Assembly (NCBI GenBank): GCA_966211815.1
Contig: CBIHOD010000012.1
Location: 9,911-73,910 of the forward strand
Direction of reading: 5' to 3'
DNA: 64,000 nucleotides
Origin: JANPCX01 sp966211815
GTDB taxonomy: Bacteria > Pseudomonadota > Gammaproteobacteria > Burkholderiales > Burkholderiaceae_C
The position numbers and the translations under genes are program-made. The notes under the pieces were generated by a model that was not told where the DNA came from, searched no databases, and saw only the letters and a program-made list of their open reading frames with translations. Every line of letters starts with the position of its first letter. Positions within the stretch are counted from its first letter, which is position 1. This document shows, one piece after another, positions 1 to 8,702 of this stretch.

Positions 1-1
1 T

Positions 2-1129
2 TCCGCGCTGCGCGCCGCCGCCGCCGCTTTGTCGATGGCCGCGGCGAGCGCGCCGCTGCTGGCGCAGGGCGTCGGCGAACGCGAGATCCTGCTCGGGCAG
101 TCGGCGTCCTTCTCCGGCAGCTTCGCGTCGCAGGCCACGTCCTACCGCGACGGCGCCCTGGCTTATTTCGACCATGTGAACGCCCGGGGCGGCGTGTCCG
201 GCCGCAAGGTCAGGCTGGTCAGCCTGGACGACGGCTACCAGGTCGACAAGGTGCAGGCCAACACCGAGCAGCTGGTCAACCAGGACAAGGTGCTGGCCCT
301 GTTCGGCTACACCTGGACCAACACCGTCAAGGCGACCATCCCGCTGGCGGAGAAGGCGGGCGTCCCGCTGTTCGCGCCCTACACCGGCTACGACGAGCTT
401 TACGCCAGGCACTCGCCCTACGTGTTCACCACCCGGGCAAGCTTCTCCGACGAACTGGGCCAGATCGTGCTGCACCTGCGCACCATCGGCCTGACCCGCA
501 TCGGCCTGCTGCATTACGACAGTGCTTCCGGCAAGGAGTTGCTCGCCGAGACCGAGGCCCGCATGAAAGAAGCGGGCCTGAAGCTGCAGGCCGTCGGCAG
601 CATGAAGACCGCTTCCCGGGACCCCGCGGGCGCGGTCGCATCCTTGAAAGGGGCGGACTTGCAGGCGCTGATCATCGGTGCGTCCGGCAGCGACGCGGTG
701 GCTTTCATCCGCGATTTCGACCAAGTGCGCGGCCGCACCCAGTACTACGCCCGCAGCCTCATCGGCATCAAGCAGCTCGTCGGCGAACTGGGGCCGCTGG
801 CGGAGGGCATTTCCATCAGCCAGACCGCGCCCAACCCGAACAAGAACAAGCTGGTCGCCGTCGAATACCGCCAATTGCTGGCTAAATACAACCCCGAACT
901 CAAGCCCGACTACATCGGCCTGGAGGGCATGATCGCCGCCAAGGTGATGGTCGAGGCCCTGCGCCGCGCCGGGCCCGCCCTGGACCGCCAGTCGCTGGTG
1001 CAGTCGCTGGACCGCATGTCCGAATACGACGTCGGCGGCTACACGCTGCGCTACGGCCCCAAGAAGCACCACGGTTCCCGCTACGTCGACATCACGCTGA
1101 TCGGCAAGGCCGGCCGCATCGTGGATTGA
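2..1129 (+). CDS. Orphan ABC-type (Leu/Ile/Val-binding-like) periplasmic substrate-binding protein, 5' end outside window
   Basis: This is a periplasmic binding protein of the type-1 fold, Leu/Ile/Val-binding family. The mature start (about GEREILLGQSASFSG) and the sequence around DHVNARGGVSGRKVRL and DDGYQVDKV are typical of these receptors. The frame stays open to the window edge and reads as an alanine-rich signal peptide ending near LLAQG, so the true start lies upstream; the internal TTG at 29 is unlikely to be the start. No permease or ATPase gene is next to it. It is a paralogue of the protein at 5098-6321: both end with an RRAGPAL segment followed by a similar beta-rich tail. The ligand cannot be predicted. 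Confidence 0.85.
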   Translation, partial: SALRAAAAALSMAAASAPLLAQGVGEREILLGQSASFSGSFASQATSYRDGALAYFDHVNARGGVSGRKVRLVSLDDGYQVDKVQANTEQLVNQDKVLALFGYTWTNTVKATIPLAEKAGVPLFAPYTGYDELYARHSPYVFTTRASFSDELGQIVLHLRTIGLTRIGLLHYDSASGKELLAETEARMKEAGLKLQAVGSMKTASRDPAGAVASLKGADLQALIIGASGSDAVAFIRDFDQVRGRTQYYARSLIGIKQLVGELGPLAEGISISQTAPNPNKNKLVAVEYRQLLAKYNPELKPDYIGLEGMIAAKVMVEALRRAGPALDRQSLVQSLDRMSEYDVGGYTLRYGPKKHHGSRYVDITLIGKAGRIVD

Positions 1130-1184
1130 AGCCCCGCCGGCCGCCCCCATCCTTGTTCCATCAACCGCTCCGACGGTGACCGCC

Positions 1185-2042
1185 ATGACCGCGCCCATCA
1201 TCCCCCATCCCTCGATCAATGTCTCGCCGGGCGACAGCCCGTTGGTGCTCGACTCGCCCCACAGCGGCACCGAATACCCGGAAGATTTCCGCCACGCCTG
1301 CGATTTGCAGGCGCTGCGCGGCGCCGAGGACACCCATGTGGAAGCGCTGTGGGGTTTCGCGCCCAGCCTGGGCGCCGCCATGGTCGACGCGCGTTTCCCG
1401 CGGAACTATGTCGACGTCAACCGGGCGCTCGACGAAGTCGACGAGACCCTGCTCGACGAACCCTGGCCGGGCCCCGTGAGCGCCGGCCCCAAGGTACGGC
1501 TGGGCAAGGGGCTGGTCTGGCGCATGCTCGACGACGGCACGCCCATCTACGACCGCAAGCTGAGCGTGCGCGAGATGCAGTCGCGCATCGACCGCTGCTG
1601 GCGCCCTTACCATGAGGCGCTCGAGGCCGCGGTGCGGGCGGCCCGCGGGCGCCACGGCTACGTCATCCACATCAACTGCCATTCGATGCCGGCGGTCGCG
1701 CAGGCCTACGCCACCGAGCACCCCGGCCTGGTGCACGCCGATTTCGTCCTCGGCGACCGCGACGGCACCAGCGCCGACCCGCGCCTGACCCAGGGCATCG
1801 AACGCTTCCTGAACAGCCGCGGCTACAGCGTCAGCGTGAACCACCCCTACAAAGGCGTCGAGATCGTGCGCAAGCACGGCCGGCCGGCCGAGAACCAGCA
1901 TTCGATCCAGCTGGAAGTCAACCGGCGCCTCTACATGGACGAGTCCACCCTGGAACGCAACGCCGGCTTCGGCCCTTTGCAGGACACCTTGAGGGAACTG
2001 GCCGAAGCGCTGCTGCTGATCGATCCGCGCAAGCTGGCCTGA
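1185..2042 (+). CDS. N-formylglutamate amidohydrolase family protein
   Basis: This is an N-formylglutamate amidohydrolase (FGase/HutG-like) family enzyme, expected to be cytosolic and to cleave N-formyl-glutamate or a related N-acyl amino acid to formate and glutamate. Family marks are the DSPHSGTEYP motif near the N-terminus, the acid-rich DVNRALDEVDETL stretch, and the INCHSMP and SVNHPYKGVEIV motifs, which supply zinc-binding His and acidic residues. I chose ATG 1185 (MTAPIIPHPS, 285 aa); an in-frame GTG at 1176 is possible. No hut genes are adjacent, so the histidine-degradation role is only a family inference. Its stop is 7 bp from the end of the convergent asparaginase gene. Confidence 0.85.
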   Translation: MTAPIIPHPSINVSPGDSPLVLDSPHSGTEYPEDFRHACDLQALRGAEDTHVEALWGFAPSLGAAMVDARFPRNYVDVNRALDEVDETLLDEPWPGPVSAGPKVRLGKGLVWRMLDDGTPIYDRKLSVREMQSRIDRCWRPYHEALEAAVRAARGRHGYVIHINCHSMPAVAQAYATEHPGLVHADFVLGDRDGTSADPRLTQGIERFLNSRGYSVSVNHPYKGVEIVRKHGRPAENQHSIQLEVNRRLYMDESTLERNAGFGPLQDTLRELAEALLLIDPRKLA

Positions 2043-2049
2043 CACGCCG

Positions 2050-2985
2050 TCACCGCCCGCCGGCCGCGCGCTGGGCCAGCAGCTCCAGGAGCAGGTCGAT
2101 GCGCGCCTGCACCGCGGTCGGCTCCCTTGCCGCGGCGGTCGCCGGCGCGTCGCCCGGGATCACCGGGCCCATGGCGCAGCGCGTCGACAGGACCACACGC
2201 ACCCCGGCCGAACGCGCGCGCGCGATGGCGCGCTCCATCGGGGCGCTCACCGTCGCGTTGCCGGTGCCGGCGACGACGATGCCGTCGACCTCCTTCTCGG
2301 CCAGCCAGTCGACCAGCAAGCCGTCGGCGCCGGCATGGTTCACCACCATGTCGACGCGCGGCCAGCGGGCGGGGGAAGGCTCGATGATCCGCAGGTCCAG
2401 CGGCTCGCCCGCGGGCCAGTCGCCGAAACGCCGCAGCCGCCCGTTCTCCAACAGGCCCAGGGGGCCCGCGTCGCCGCCCTTGAACGCGTCCAGGCGGTGG
2501 GTATGCCATTTGCGAATGCCCACCGGGTGGAACAACGCGCCGGCCAGCACCGCCACCACGCCGCGCGCGCCCGGCTCGCCGGCCACGGCGATCGCGTCCC
2601 GCAGGTTCTGCGGTCCATCGGCCATCGGCGCCGTCGCCGGGCGCATGGCCGCGGCGAAGACGACAGGCTTGGCCGGCGCCAGCAGGCGGTGGATGAAATA
2701 GGCGGTCTCCTCCAGCGTGTCGGTGCCGTGGGTGACCACGACGCCGGTGACTTCGGGCCGGCCCAGGTGCCGCGCCAGGGCATGGGCCAGCGTGCGCCAA
2801 CCGTCGAAATCCATGTCCTTGCTGTCGACCTGCATCACCTGTTCGGCCTCGAGCGGCATGGGCACCGCCCCCAGGCTGTCCAGCAGCGACTCCACGCCGA
2901 TTTGGGCCGCCTGGTAGCCGACCACGTCGCCGCGCCGCGGCGACGCGCCGGCGATGGTTCCGCCCGTGCCCAAAACCACGATCAT
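2050..2985 (-). CDS. L-asparaginase (bacterial type I/II asparaginase/glutaminase family)
   Basis: It hydrolyses L-asparagine to aspartate and ammonia. The 311-aa protein has both family signatures: GTGGTIAG (nucleophile Thr10) and VTHGTDTLEETA (Thr88-Asp89). Ser55 lies in a VDSKDM motif and Lys159 precedes the conserved DAFKG..GPLG segment, matching the Thr12/Ser58/Thr89-Asp90/Lys162 set of E. coli AnsB, so the active site looks complete. No signal peptide is visible, because the protein begins directly at the first beta-strand; a cytoplasmic location is inferred. It is transcribed divergently from the LysR gene at 3117 across 131 bp, which suggests control by that regulator. Confidence 0.92.
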   Translation of the reverse strand: MIVVLGTGGTIAGASPRRGDVVGYQAAQIGVESLLDSLGAVPMPLEAEQVMQVDSKDMDFDGWRTLAHALARHLGRPEVTGVVVTHGTDTLEETAYFIHRLLAPAKPVVFAAAMRPATAPMADGPQNLRDAIAVAGEPGARGVVAVLAGALFHPVGIRKWHTHRLDAFKGGDAGPLGLLENGRLRRFGDWPAGEPLDLRIIEPSPARWPRVDMVVNHAGADGLLVDWLAEKEVDGIVVAGTGNATVSAPMERAIARARSAGVRVVLSTRCAMGPVIPGDAPATAAAREPTAVQARIDLLLELLAQRAAGGR

Positions 2986-3116
2986 GTCCCGCCCCTTTTT
3001 TCCGATGCCGAGGCTGGCATGCTAGGCAAGTGCCTGCGCGGCTGGAAATGACGGATCTACAAATACCATTCCAAAAATTCATGGGTCTGGACGCCGGCGC
3101 GAAATAGCATCCCCCC

Positions 3117-3995
3117 ATGAAGTTCAGGCACATCGAGGTGTTCCAGGCGGTGATGGAAACCGGCAGCATGAGTGCGGCCGGTCGGTTGATCCACCTCACC
3201 CAACCGGCTGTCAGCAAGCTCATCGCCCATGCCGAGGCCCAGCTGGGCTACCCCTTGTTCCACCGTGTCGGCGGGCGGTTGGTGCCAACGCCCGAGGGCG
3301 TGGCGCTTTTCGCCGAAAGCTCCGACCTGTTCCAGCGCCTGGAAGCCTTCCGCCGCGTGGCGCACCACCTCAAGAGCGGCGAGCAGGGCCGGCTCAGGGT
3401 GGGCGCGATACCGGCGCTGTGCCACAAGCTGCTGCCGGACGTGCTGACCGAGTTCCGGCTCAAGCAGCGCGACGTGGTCTGCGAAATCCACACGGTCCAC
3501 AAGCGCCAGATGGCCAATGGGTTGTTGACCCGCGACATCGACGTCGGCCTGGATTTTTTCGGCGTCAGCCACCCCGGTGTGTCGGCGAAAGTGGTGGGCG
3601 CGGGCGTGCTCTATCTGATGCTGCCGGCCGGGCAGGGCGCGGCGCCGAAGGCCGCCGAAGTGAGCAAGGCGTTGAAAGCGCTGCCGATGGTGGCCTTGTT
3701 CGACGACGACCCGGTCATGATGTCCTTCAGCCGCCACGCCGCGATGCATGGGCTGCGGCCCCGGGTGGTCACCCAGGTGCAGACCTCCCAATTGGCGGAA
3801 GAGCTGGTCGCGCGCGGCGATTGCTGGACGGTGGTGGACTTCCTCAGCGCCGCCCGTTGCGGCCCGGGGGTGCGGGTGGCGCCTTTGCAGCCCGCGGTCG
3901 ACTGCACCGTCAACGCCTTCTTCATGAAAAACCAGGCGCCCTCACTGCTGGCTCGCAGATTCGTCGAATCGGTGAAGGCGGTGATGAACCGCTGA
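3117..3995 (+). CDS. LysR-family transcriptional regulator, divergent from asparaginase
   Basis: This is a LysR-type regulator of 292 aa. The N-terminal winged helix (about residues 1-60: KFRHIEVFQAVMETGSMSAA..., then TQPAVSKLIAHAE) is intact and is followed by a periplasmic-binding-like effector domain. The N-terminal style resembles opine/amino-acid LysR proteins of the OccR/NocR group. LysR proteins commonly control the gene across a shared divergent promoter, so the asparaginase at 2050-2985 is the likely target. The effector is unknown. Confidence 0.88.
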   Translation: MKFRHIEVFQAVMETGSMSAAGRLIHLTQPAVSKLIAHAEAQLGYPLFHRVGGRLVPTPEGVALFAESSDLFQRLEAFRRVAHHLKSGEQGRLRVGAIPALCHKLLPDVLTEFRLKQRDVVCEIHTVHKRQMANGLLTRDIDVGLDFFGVSHPGVSAKVVGAGVLYLMLPAGQGAAPKAAEVSKALKALPMVALFDDDPVMMSFSRHAAMHGLRPRVVTQVQTSQLAEELVARGDCWTVVDFLSAARCGPGVRVAPLQPAVDCTVNAFFMKNQAPSLLARRFVESVKAVMNR

Positions 3996-4118
3996 CGCGC
4001 TGACCGGCTTTGCATATTCGAAGGTCGGCTATGCATAGAAGAAATCAGTTGATAAACAAGGAAGGCCGGCCTTAATAATTCGCGAATCGCATAAGCAGGC
4101 CCTCGCGCCCCCATTCCC

Positions 4119-5078
4119 GTGAATTTCCAACAACTGCGCTCCGTGCGCGAAACCGTCCGCCAGGGGTTCAACCTGACCGTCGTGGCCGAAGCGCTGCACA
4201 CCTCCCAGCCCGGCGTGAGCCGCCAGATCCGCGAACTGGAGGACGAACTCGGCATTGAAATCTTCGTGCGCGCCGGCAAGCGCCTGACGGGCTTGACCGC
4301 ACCCGGTCGGGCCGTGCTGCCCATCGTGGAACGGCTGTTGCAGGAAGCCGGCAACCTGCAGCGCGTGGGCGACGACTTCGCGGCGCAGGACCGGGGCACG
4401 CTGACCATCGCCGCCACCCACTCCCAGGCGCGCTACGCCCTGCCGCACGCGGTGCGGGATTTCAGCGCCGCCCACCCCGAGGTGGCGTTGCACTTGCACC
4501 AGGGTTCGCCCAAGCAGGTGGCCGAGCTGTTGCTGTCCGGCGAGGCCGACATCGGCGTGGCCACCGAGGCGCTGGCCGATTACGGCGAGCTCGTCACCCT
4601 GCCTTGCTACCAGTGGACCCACCTGGTCATCGTGCCGCCCGGCCACCCCCTGGCCGAAGAGGCGCAGGCCGGCAAGGCCCTCACGCTGGAAAGGCTGTCG
4701 GCCTTCCCCATCATCACCTACGAGCCGGGCTACACGGGCCGCCACCACATCGACGAAGCCTTCAAGCGCGAAGGGTTGGCGTTGAACGTGGTGCTCTCGG
4801 CCATGGACGCCGACGTGATCAAGACCTATGTCGACCTGGGCATGGGCGTCGGCCTGATCGCCGCCATCGCCTACGACGAACGGCGCGACGCGCCGCTGCA
4901 CGCCATCGACGCGCGCCACCTGTTCGCCAGCAACATGACCCGCGTCGCCATCAAGCGCGGCGCGTTCCTGCGCGCCTATGTCTACAACTTCATCCAGACC
5001 TTCGCGCCGCCGCTGACGCGCGAGCTGGTGGACGAAGCCCGCAACAGCGAGCCGGGGGCGGCCAAAAGCGCGCTTTGA
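4119..5078 (+). CDS. cysB: CysB-type LysR regulator of sulfur assimilation
   Basis: This is a LysR regulator of the CysB/Cbl branch, which senses N-acetylserine, sulfate or thiosulfate and activates sulfate-assimilation genes. The GTG start at 4119 gives the characteristic N-terminus MNFQQLRSVRETVRQGFNLT. The helix-turn-helix (ALHTSQPGVSRQIRELEDEL) and the effector-domain segments GTLTIAATHSQARY and PIITYEPGYTGR are typical of CysB. Length 319 aa is normal. The preceding 120 bp is AT-rich for this genome and may carry its promoter. No cys structural genes are adjacent, so it acts in trans here. Confidence 0.88.
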   Translation: MNFQQLRSVRETVRQGFNLTVVAEALHTSQPGVSRQIRELEDELGIEIFVRAGKRLTGLTAPGRAVLPIVERLLQEAGNLQRVGDDFAAQDRGTLTIAATHSQARYALPHAVRDFSAAHPEVALHLHQGSPKQVAELLLSGEADIGVATEALADYGELVTLPCYQWTHLVIVPPGHPLAEEAQAGKALTLERLSAFPIITYEPGYTGRHHIDEAFKREGLALNVVLSAMDADVIKTYVDLGMGVGLIAAIAYDERRDAPLHAIDARHLFASNMTRVAIKRGAFLRAYVYNFIQTFAPPLTRELVDEARNSEPGAAKSAL

Positions 5079-5097
5079 CTCGGCGAGGGCGGGCGGT

Positions 5098-6321
5098 TCA
5101 GCGCAGCACCTGCCCGGTCGCGTCCACCACCGAGATCTCGACGAACTTCAGCCCCGAGTGGTCGGTGGGCGAGTAGGACAGGCGCAACGCCCCCAGGTCC
5201 AGGCCTTTGAAAGACTCCATCGCCTCGACGAACCTCGGGCGTGTCAAGGCCGGTCCGGCGCGGCGCAGCCCCTCGACGATCACCTTGGCGGTGACGAAGC
5301 CTTCCAGGCTGACCGGCGTCAACTGCTGCGTCGGCGCGTGCTTCTCCATCAAGCTGCGGAATTCGCGCACCAGCGGGATCCCGTCGGCCGAGGGCCGGGG
5401 CATGACCTGCGTGACGCCGATGCCCCGCGCCTGGTCGCCCAGCTGTTTGATCGACGCGCCGGCGGTGAAGAACGACAGCGCGTAGTAGGTCGGCCTGGTG
5501 CCCTGCGCGTTCATGCGTTTGATGAAGCTGACGAGCGACTTGCCGAAGCTGCCGCAGATGACGACTTGGGGCCTGGCCGCGGTGATCGCGCCGAGCGCGT
5601 CGTCCACGTTGTCTGCGCCTCGCGCGACCTTGCCGGCGGCCGCCAGCGACAACCGGCGCTTGGCCAACGCGTCCTCCGCGGCCTTGAGCACGTCGCGCCC
5701 GAATTCGTCGTCGTCGTAGAAAACGGCCACCCGGCCGATGCCCAGGGTCAGCACATGCTCGATCATCTTCTCCACTTCCTGCGCGTAGCTGGCGCGTATG
5801 TGGAAGACCTGCCTGCTGAACGGCTCCCTCAACTGCGCGGCGCCCGACAGCGGCGCGATCAGCGGTACCTTGGCCGCGTTCAGCGCCGGCAGCGCAGCCA
5901 GCGCGTTGGCGGTGCCGATGAATGAAGCGAAGGCGAAGGCGTCGTTGCGCTGCAGGTGGTCTTCGACGATGCGGCGCGTGCGCGCGACGTCGTAGCCGTC
6001 GTCCTCGGTCTTGAAAACGATGCGCCTCCCGTGCACGCCGCCCTGGTCGTTCACGTGGTTGAAATAGGCGTTGATCCCGGCGTTCAGTTCGCGGGCCAGT
6101 GCGGCCCGGGAGCCGGCCAGGTCGGCGGTCTGGACGATGGTCACCGAATCGGGTGTGATGCCGTCGGACGCGACCGCCGCGCCGAGGCGGCCAAGGCAAC
6201 AAGCCGCCGCGAAGGTCCAGTGCGCGAGATGGCGCAAGCGGGCGCCGGGCCGAGGCGGCGCCTTTGGCGCGGGCGGTTGCGGGTCCGGCCGTCGGCCGGG
6301 GGGTGGGGGAGTGCTGACCAT
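5098..6321 (-). CDS. Orphan ABC-type periplasmic substrate-binding protein (Leu/Ile/Val-binding-like)
   Basis: This is a 407-aa periplasmic binding protein of the type-1 fold. The Pro/Arg-rich first 30 residues precede a hydrophobic stretch (HWTFAAACCLGRLGAAVAS) that can act as a signal peptide, although its n-region is unusually long. ATG 6321 has an AAGGA ribosome-binding site 7 nt upstream. The core (ELNAGINAYFNHVNDQGG, EDDGYDVARTR, SFIGTANALAALP) is typical. It is paralogous to the truncated protein at the left edge and likewise has no neighbouring permease or ATPase genes. Two inverted repeats sit upstream at 6369-6393 and 6416-6440. Ligand unknown. Confidence 0.85.
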   Translation of the reverse strand: MVSTPPPPGRRPDPQPPAPKAPPRPGARLRHLAHWTFAAACCLGRLGAAVASDGITPDSVTIVQTADLAGSRAALARELNAGINAYFNHVNDQGGVHGRRIVFKTEDDGYDVARTRRIVEDHLQRNDAFAFASFIGTANALAALPALNAAKVPLIAPLSGAAQLREPFSRQVFHIRASYAQEVEKMIEHVLTLGIGRVAVFYDDDEFGRDVLKAAEDALAKRRLSLAAAGKVARGADNVDDALGAITAARPQVVICGSFGKSLVSFIKRMNAQGTRPTYYALSFFTAGASIKQLGDQARGIGVTQVMPRPSADGIPLVREFRSLMEKHAPTQQLTPVSLEGFVTAKVIVEGLRRAGPALTRPRFVEAMESFKGLDLGALRLSYSPTDHSGLKFVEISVVDATGQVLR

Positions 6322-6368
6322 GTGCGCATCCTTGTGCCGATCGATTCGGTCAAGTCACTCTAGGTTTC

Positions 6369-6393
6369 ACTGTACCAACGGGAGCGGTACAGT
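6369..6393. promoter_or_regulatory. Candidate operator: 8-9-8 perfect inverted repeat
   Basis: ACTGTACC, a 9-nt spacer and GGTACAGT form a perfect inverted repeat 48 bp upstream of the start of the minus-strand binding-protein gene. The dimensions fit a dimeric repressor site, TetR-like for example, but no such regulator is encoded in the window. The T-run after the right arm means a weak terminator reading toward the plus strand is the alternative. Confidence 0.4.
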
Positions 6394-6415
6394 TTTCCGG
6401 AACAGTGACGCACTC

Positions 6416-6440
6416 GGGTTGGTCCGATCAGGTCCAACCC
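6416..6440. promoter_or_regulatory. Second inverted repeat upstream of the binding-protein gene
   Basis: GGGTTGG and CCAACCC flank an 11-nt centre that itself holds a CC/GG pair, giving a near-palindrome. It lies 23 bp beyond the 6369-6393 repeat in the 235-bp gap between pyrD and the binding-protein gene. It could be a second regulator site or an RNA hairpin; nothing else in that gap is recognisable. Confidence 0.3.
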
Positions 6441-6556
6441 GCATCGGCGTGGCTTGGGGCGCGGTCCGCGCGGCGGCTTGGTTCAGGACGTGAACTGTGT
6501 CAGCGCCGGCAAGCCGTGGACGATTGCCGGCAGCGCGGTGCCGTGTGCGGATTCCG

Positions 6557-7603
6557 TCACGGCCTGCGGGCCAGGGACTTCGCCGCTTCGGGCACCAGTC
6601 CCGGCCCCCGGTAGATGAAGCCGGTGTAAAGCTGCACCAGGTCGGCGCCGGCCTGCCGCTTGGCCAGCGCGTCGGCGCCGCTCATCACGCCGCCTACGCC
6701 GATGATGGGCATGGCCGGGCCGAGCGCCGCGCGCAGTTGGGCGATGACGCGGTTGGAAGCCTCGAACACCGGCGCGCCCGACAGCCCGCCCGCCTCCTGG
6801 CCGTGGGCCAAGTGGGCCACCTTGTCGCGCGCGATGGTGGTGTTGGTGGCGATCACCCCGTCCATGCCGTTGGCTTTCAGGGTGTTGGCGATGACCTGGA
6901 CCTGGGCGTCGTCCAGGTCGGGTGCGATCTTGACGAAGACCGGCACCTGCCGGCCGTGGCGCCGCGCGAGTTCGGCCTTGCGGGCCTGGATGGCGCCGAG
7001 CAGCGCGTCGAGCGCGGCGTCGCTCTGCAGCTCGCGCAGGTTCTTGGTGTTGGGGCTGCTGATGTTCACCGTCACATAGTCGGCGTGGGGGTAGACGCCG
7101 TCCAGGCACAGCAGGTAGTCGTCCACCGCGCGCTCGATCGGCGTGGCGGCGTTCTTGCCGATGTTCAGGCCGAGGATGCCCCCCCGCCGGCGGAAGCGCG
7201 TCTGCCGCTGCACGTTGCGCAGGAAGGCGTCCAGCCCCTCGTTGTTGAATCCCAGGCGGTTGATCAGCGCCTGGGCTTCGGGCAGGCGGAACATGCGTGG
7301 TTTCGGGTTGCCGCTTTGCGCCAGCGGCGTGACGGTGCCGACCTCGATGAAGCCGAAGCCCATCGCACCGAAGGCGTCGACGCAGCGGCCGTTCTTGTCC
7401 AGCCCGGCGGCCAGGCCGACGCGGTTGGGGAAGGCCAGGCCGGCCACCGTGACCGGGTCGTCCACCCGCGCCTGCGACACCGCGCAGACCAGCGGCGTGT
7501 GCTGGATGCGGGCGAGGGCGCCCAGCGTGAGGTCGTGCGCGGCCTCCGGGTCCAGGCCGAAGAGGAAGGGGCGGGTCAGGGCGTAGGGGATCAACGGGGG
7601 CAT
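6557..7603 (-). CDS. pyrD: Dihydroorotate dehydrogenase (quinone), class 2
   Basis: This is the membrane-associated flavoenzyme that oxidises dihydroorotate to orotate with quinone, the fourth step of pyrimidine synthesis. The start at 7603 gives MPPLIPYALTRPFLFGLDPE, the standard class-2 N-terminus with its quinone-site helices; the frame extends 27 codons upstream, but that part is not family-like. FMN and substrate motifs are present: AAGLDKNG, NRLGFNN and VNISSPNT, with catalytic Ser183 (equivalent to E. coli Ser175). Length is 348 aa. The gene is divergent from rpiA with 83 bp between starts. carAB of the same pathway lies at 32-37 kb. Confidence 0.95.
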   Translation of the reverse strand: MPPLIPYALTRPFLFGLDPEAAHDLTLGALARIQHTPLVCAVSQARVDDPVTVAGLAFPNRVGLAAGLDKNGRCVDAFGAMGFGFIEVGTVTPLAQSGNPKPRMFRLPEAQALINRLGFNNEGLDAFLRNVQRQTRFRRRGGILGLNIGKNAATPIERAVDDYLLCLDGVYPHADYVTVNISSPNTKNLRELQSDAALDALLGAIQARKAELARRHGRQVPVFVKIAPDLDDAQVQVIANTLKANGMDGVIATNTTIARDKVAHLAHGQEAGGLSGAPVFEASNRVIAQLRAALGPAMPIIGVGGVMSGADALAKRQAGADLVQLYTGFIYRGPGLVPEAAKSLARRP

Positions 7604-7686
7604 GCGGCGGCTGCGGGGTCTTGGATAATGGCGGATTGTCTCAAACGCACACCTCTTCCTTCCTTTCCTTCGACGGCGGAACACCC

Positions 7687-8346
7687 ATGACTCAAGACGA
7701 ACTCAAGGCCCTGGTGGGGCAGGCGGCGCTGGCCCACGTGGTGCCGGGCTCGGTGGTGGGCGTGGGCACCGGTTCGACGGTGAACTGCTTCATCGACGCG
7801 CTGGCCTCGATGAAGGACCGCATCCGCGGGGCGGTGTCCAGCAGCGAAAAGAGTTCCGAACGCCTGCGCGCCCACGGCATCGCCGTGTTCGACGCCAATG
7901 AAGTCGAAAGCCTTCCCGTCTACATCGACGGCGCCGACGAGATCAACCACCAGGGCCACATGGTCAAGGGCGGCGGCGCCGCGCTGACCCGCGAGAAGAT
8001 CGTCGCCGACTTGGCGGAGCGCTTCGTCTGCATCGCCGACGAAAGCAAACTCGTCGACACGCTCGGCCGCTTCCCGCTGCCGGTCGAGGTGATCCCGATG
8101 GCCGCCGCCCAGCTGGCACGGCGCTTCGCGGCGCTGGGCGGCCAGGCGCGCCTGCGCGAGGGCGTGGTGACCGACAACGGCTGCCGCATCCTCGACGTGG
8201 GTGGCCTGCGCATCGCCGATCCGCTGGCCTTGGAGACCGAAGTCAACCAATGGCCGGGCGTGGTCAGCGTCGGCATCTTCGCCCGCCACAAGGCGGCGGT
8301 GTGCCTGTTGGGCGCCGCCGACGGCGTGAAGACGCTGCAGTTCTGA
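7687..8346 (+). CDS. rpiA: Ribose-5-phosphate isomerase A
   Basis: It interconverts ribose-5-phosphate and ribulose-5-phosphate in the non-oxidative pentose phosphate pathway and is cytosolic. ATG 7687 (MTQDELKALVGQAAL) gives 219 aa, the usual length. Conserved segments are VGVGTGSTVNCFI (phosphate loop), YIDGADEIN with the catalytic acid, KGGGAALTREKIVA with the conserved Lys, and the C-terminal GVVSVGIFARHKA. The gene is monocistronic by spacing. Confidence 0.95.
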   Translation: MTQDELKALVGQAALAHVVPGSVVGVGTGSTVNCFIDALASMKDRIRGAVSSSEKSSERLRAHGIAVFDANEVESLPVYIDGADEINHQGHMVKGGGAALTREKIVADLAERFVCIADESKLVDTLGRFPLPVEVIPMAAAQLARRFAALGGQARLREGVVTDNGCRILDVGGLRIADPLALETEVNQWPGVVSVGIFARHKAAVCLLGAADGVKTLQF

Positions 8347-8471
8347 GCGCCTCACCGGCCGAAGCGCCGGGTCGCGCCGGCGGGGGCGACTCAAAAGCGC
8401 GTAACCTCGCGTTTGTTTTTCCCCGGGGCATCCCGCCCCCAGATTGACCTTTTCCTGTTGAAGGATGGTGC

Positions 8472-8678
8472 ATGGCAAAGCCGAACTACTCTTTTGAGAA
8501 ACGCCAGCGGGAGCTGGCGAAGAAGAAGAAGAAAGAAGACAAGCTCAAGGAAAAAGCCGCTCGGGCCAAGCAGGGCGCGGACGGCGAGGCCGAGGCTTCT
8601 TCCGGGGAGGACCGGGACGCGGATGAAGGAGGACCGGCTCCCGACACCGGCGACGCGACCTCCGAGCCGGCTGCCTGA
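8472..8678 (+). CDS. Small conserved highly charged protein
   Basis: A 68-aa protein. Residues 8-38 are a lysine/arginine/glutamate-rich helix (EKRQRELAKKKKKEDKLKEK) and the C-terminal half is acidic and disordered. The N-terminus MAKPNYSFEKRQRELAKK is, from memory, a recurrent small betaproteobacterial protein of unknown function. The start is ATG 8472 with a GGA-containing leader. It may bind nucleic acid, judging only from its charge; no function is assigned. Confidence 0.7.
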   Translation: MAKPNYSFEKRQRELAKKKKKEDKLKEKAARAKQGADGEAEASSGEDRDADEGGPAPDTGDATSEPAA

Positions 8679-8702
8679 TCGCGGCGCGGCGCTCGTCGGC
8701 CG

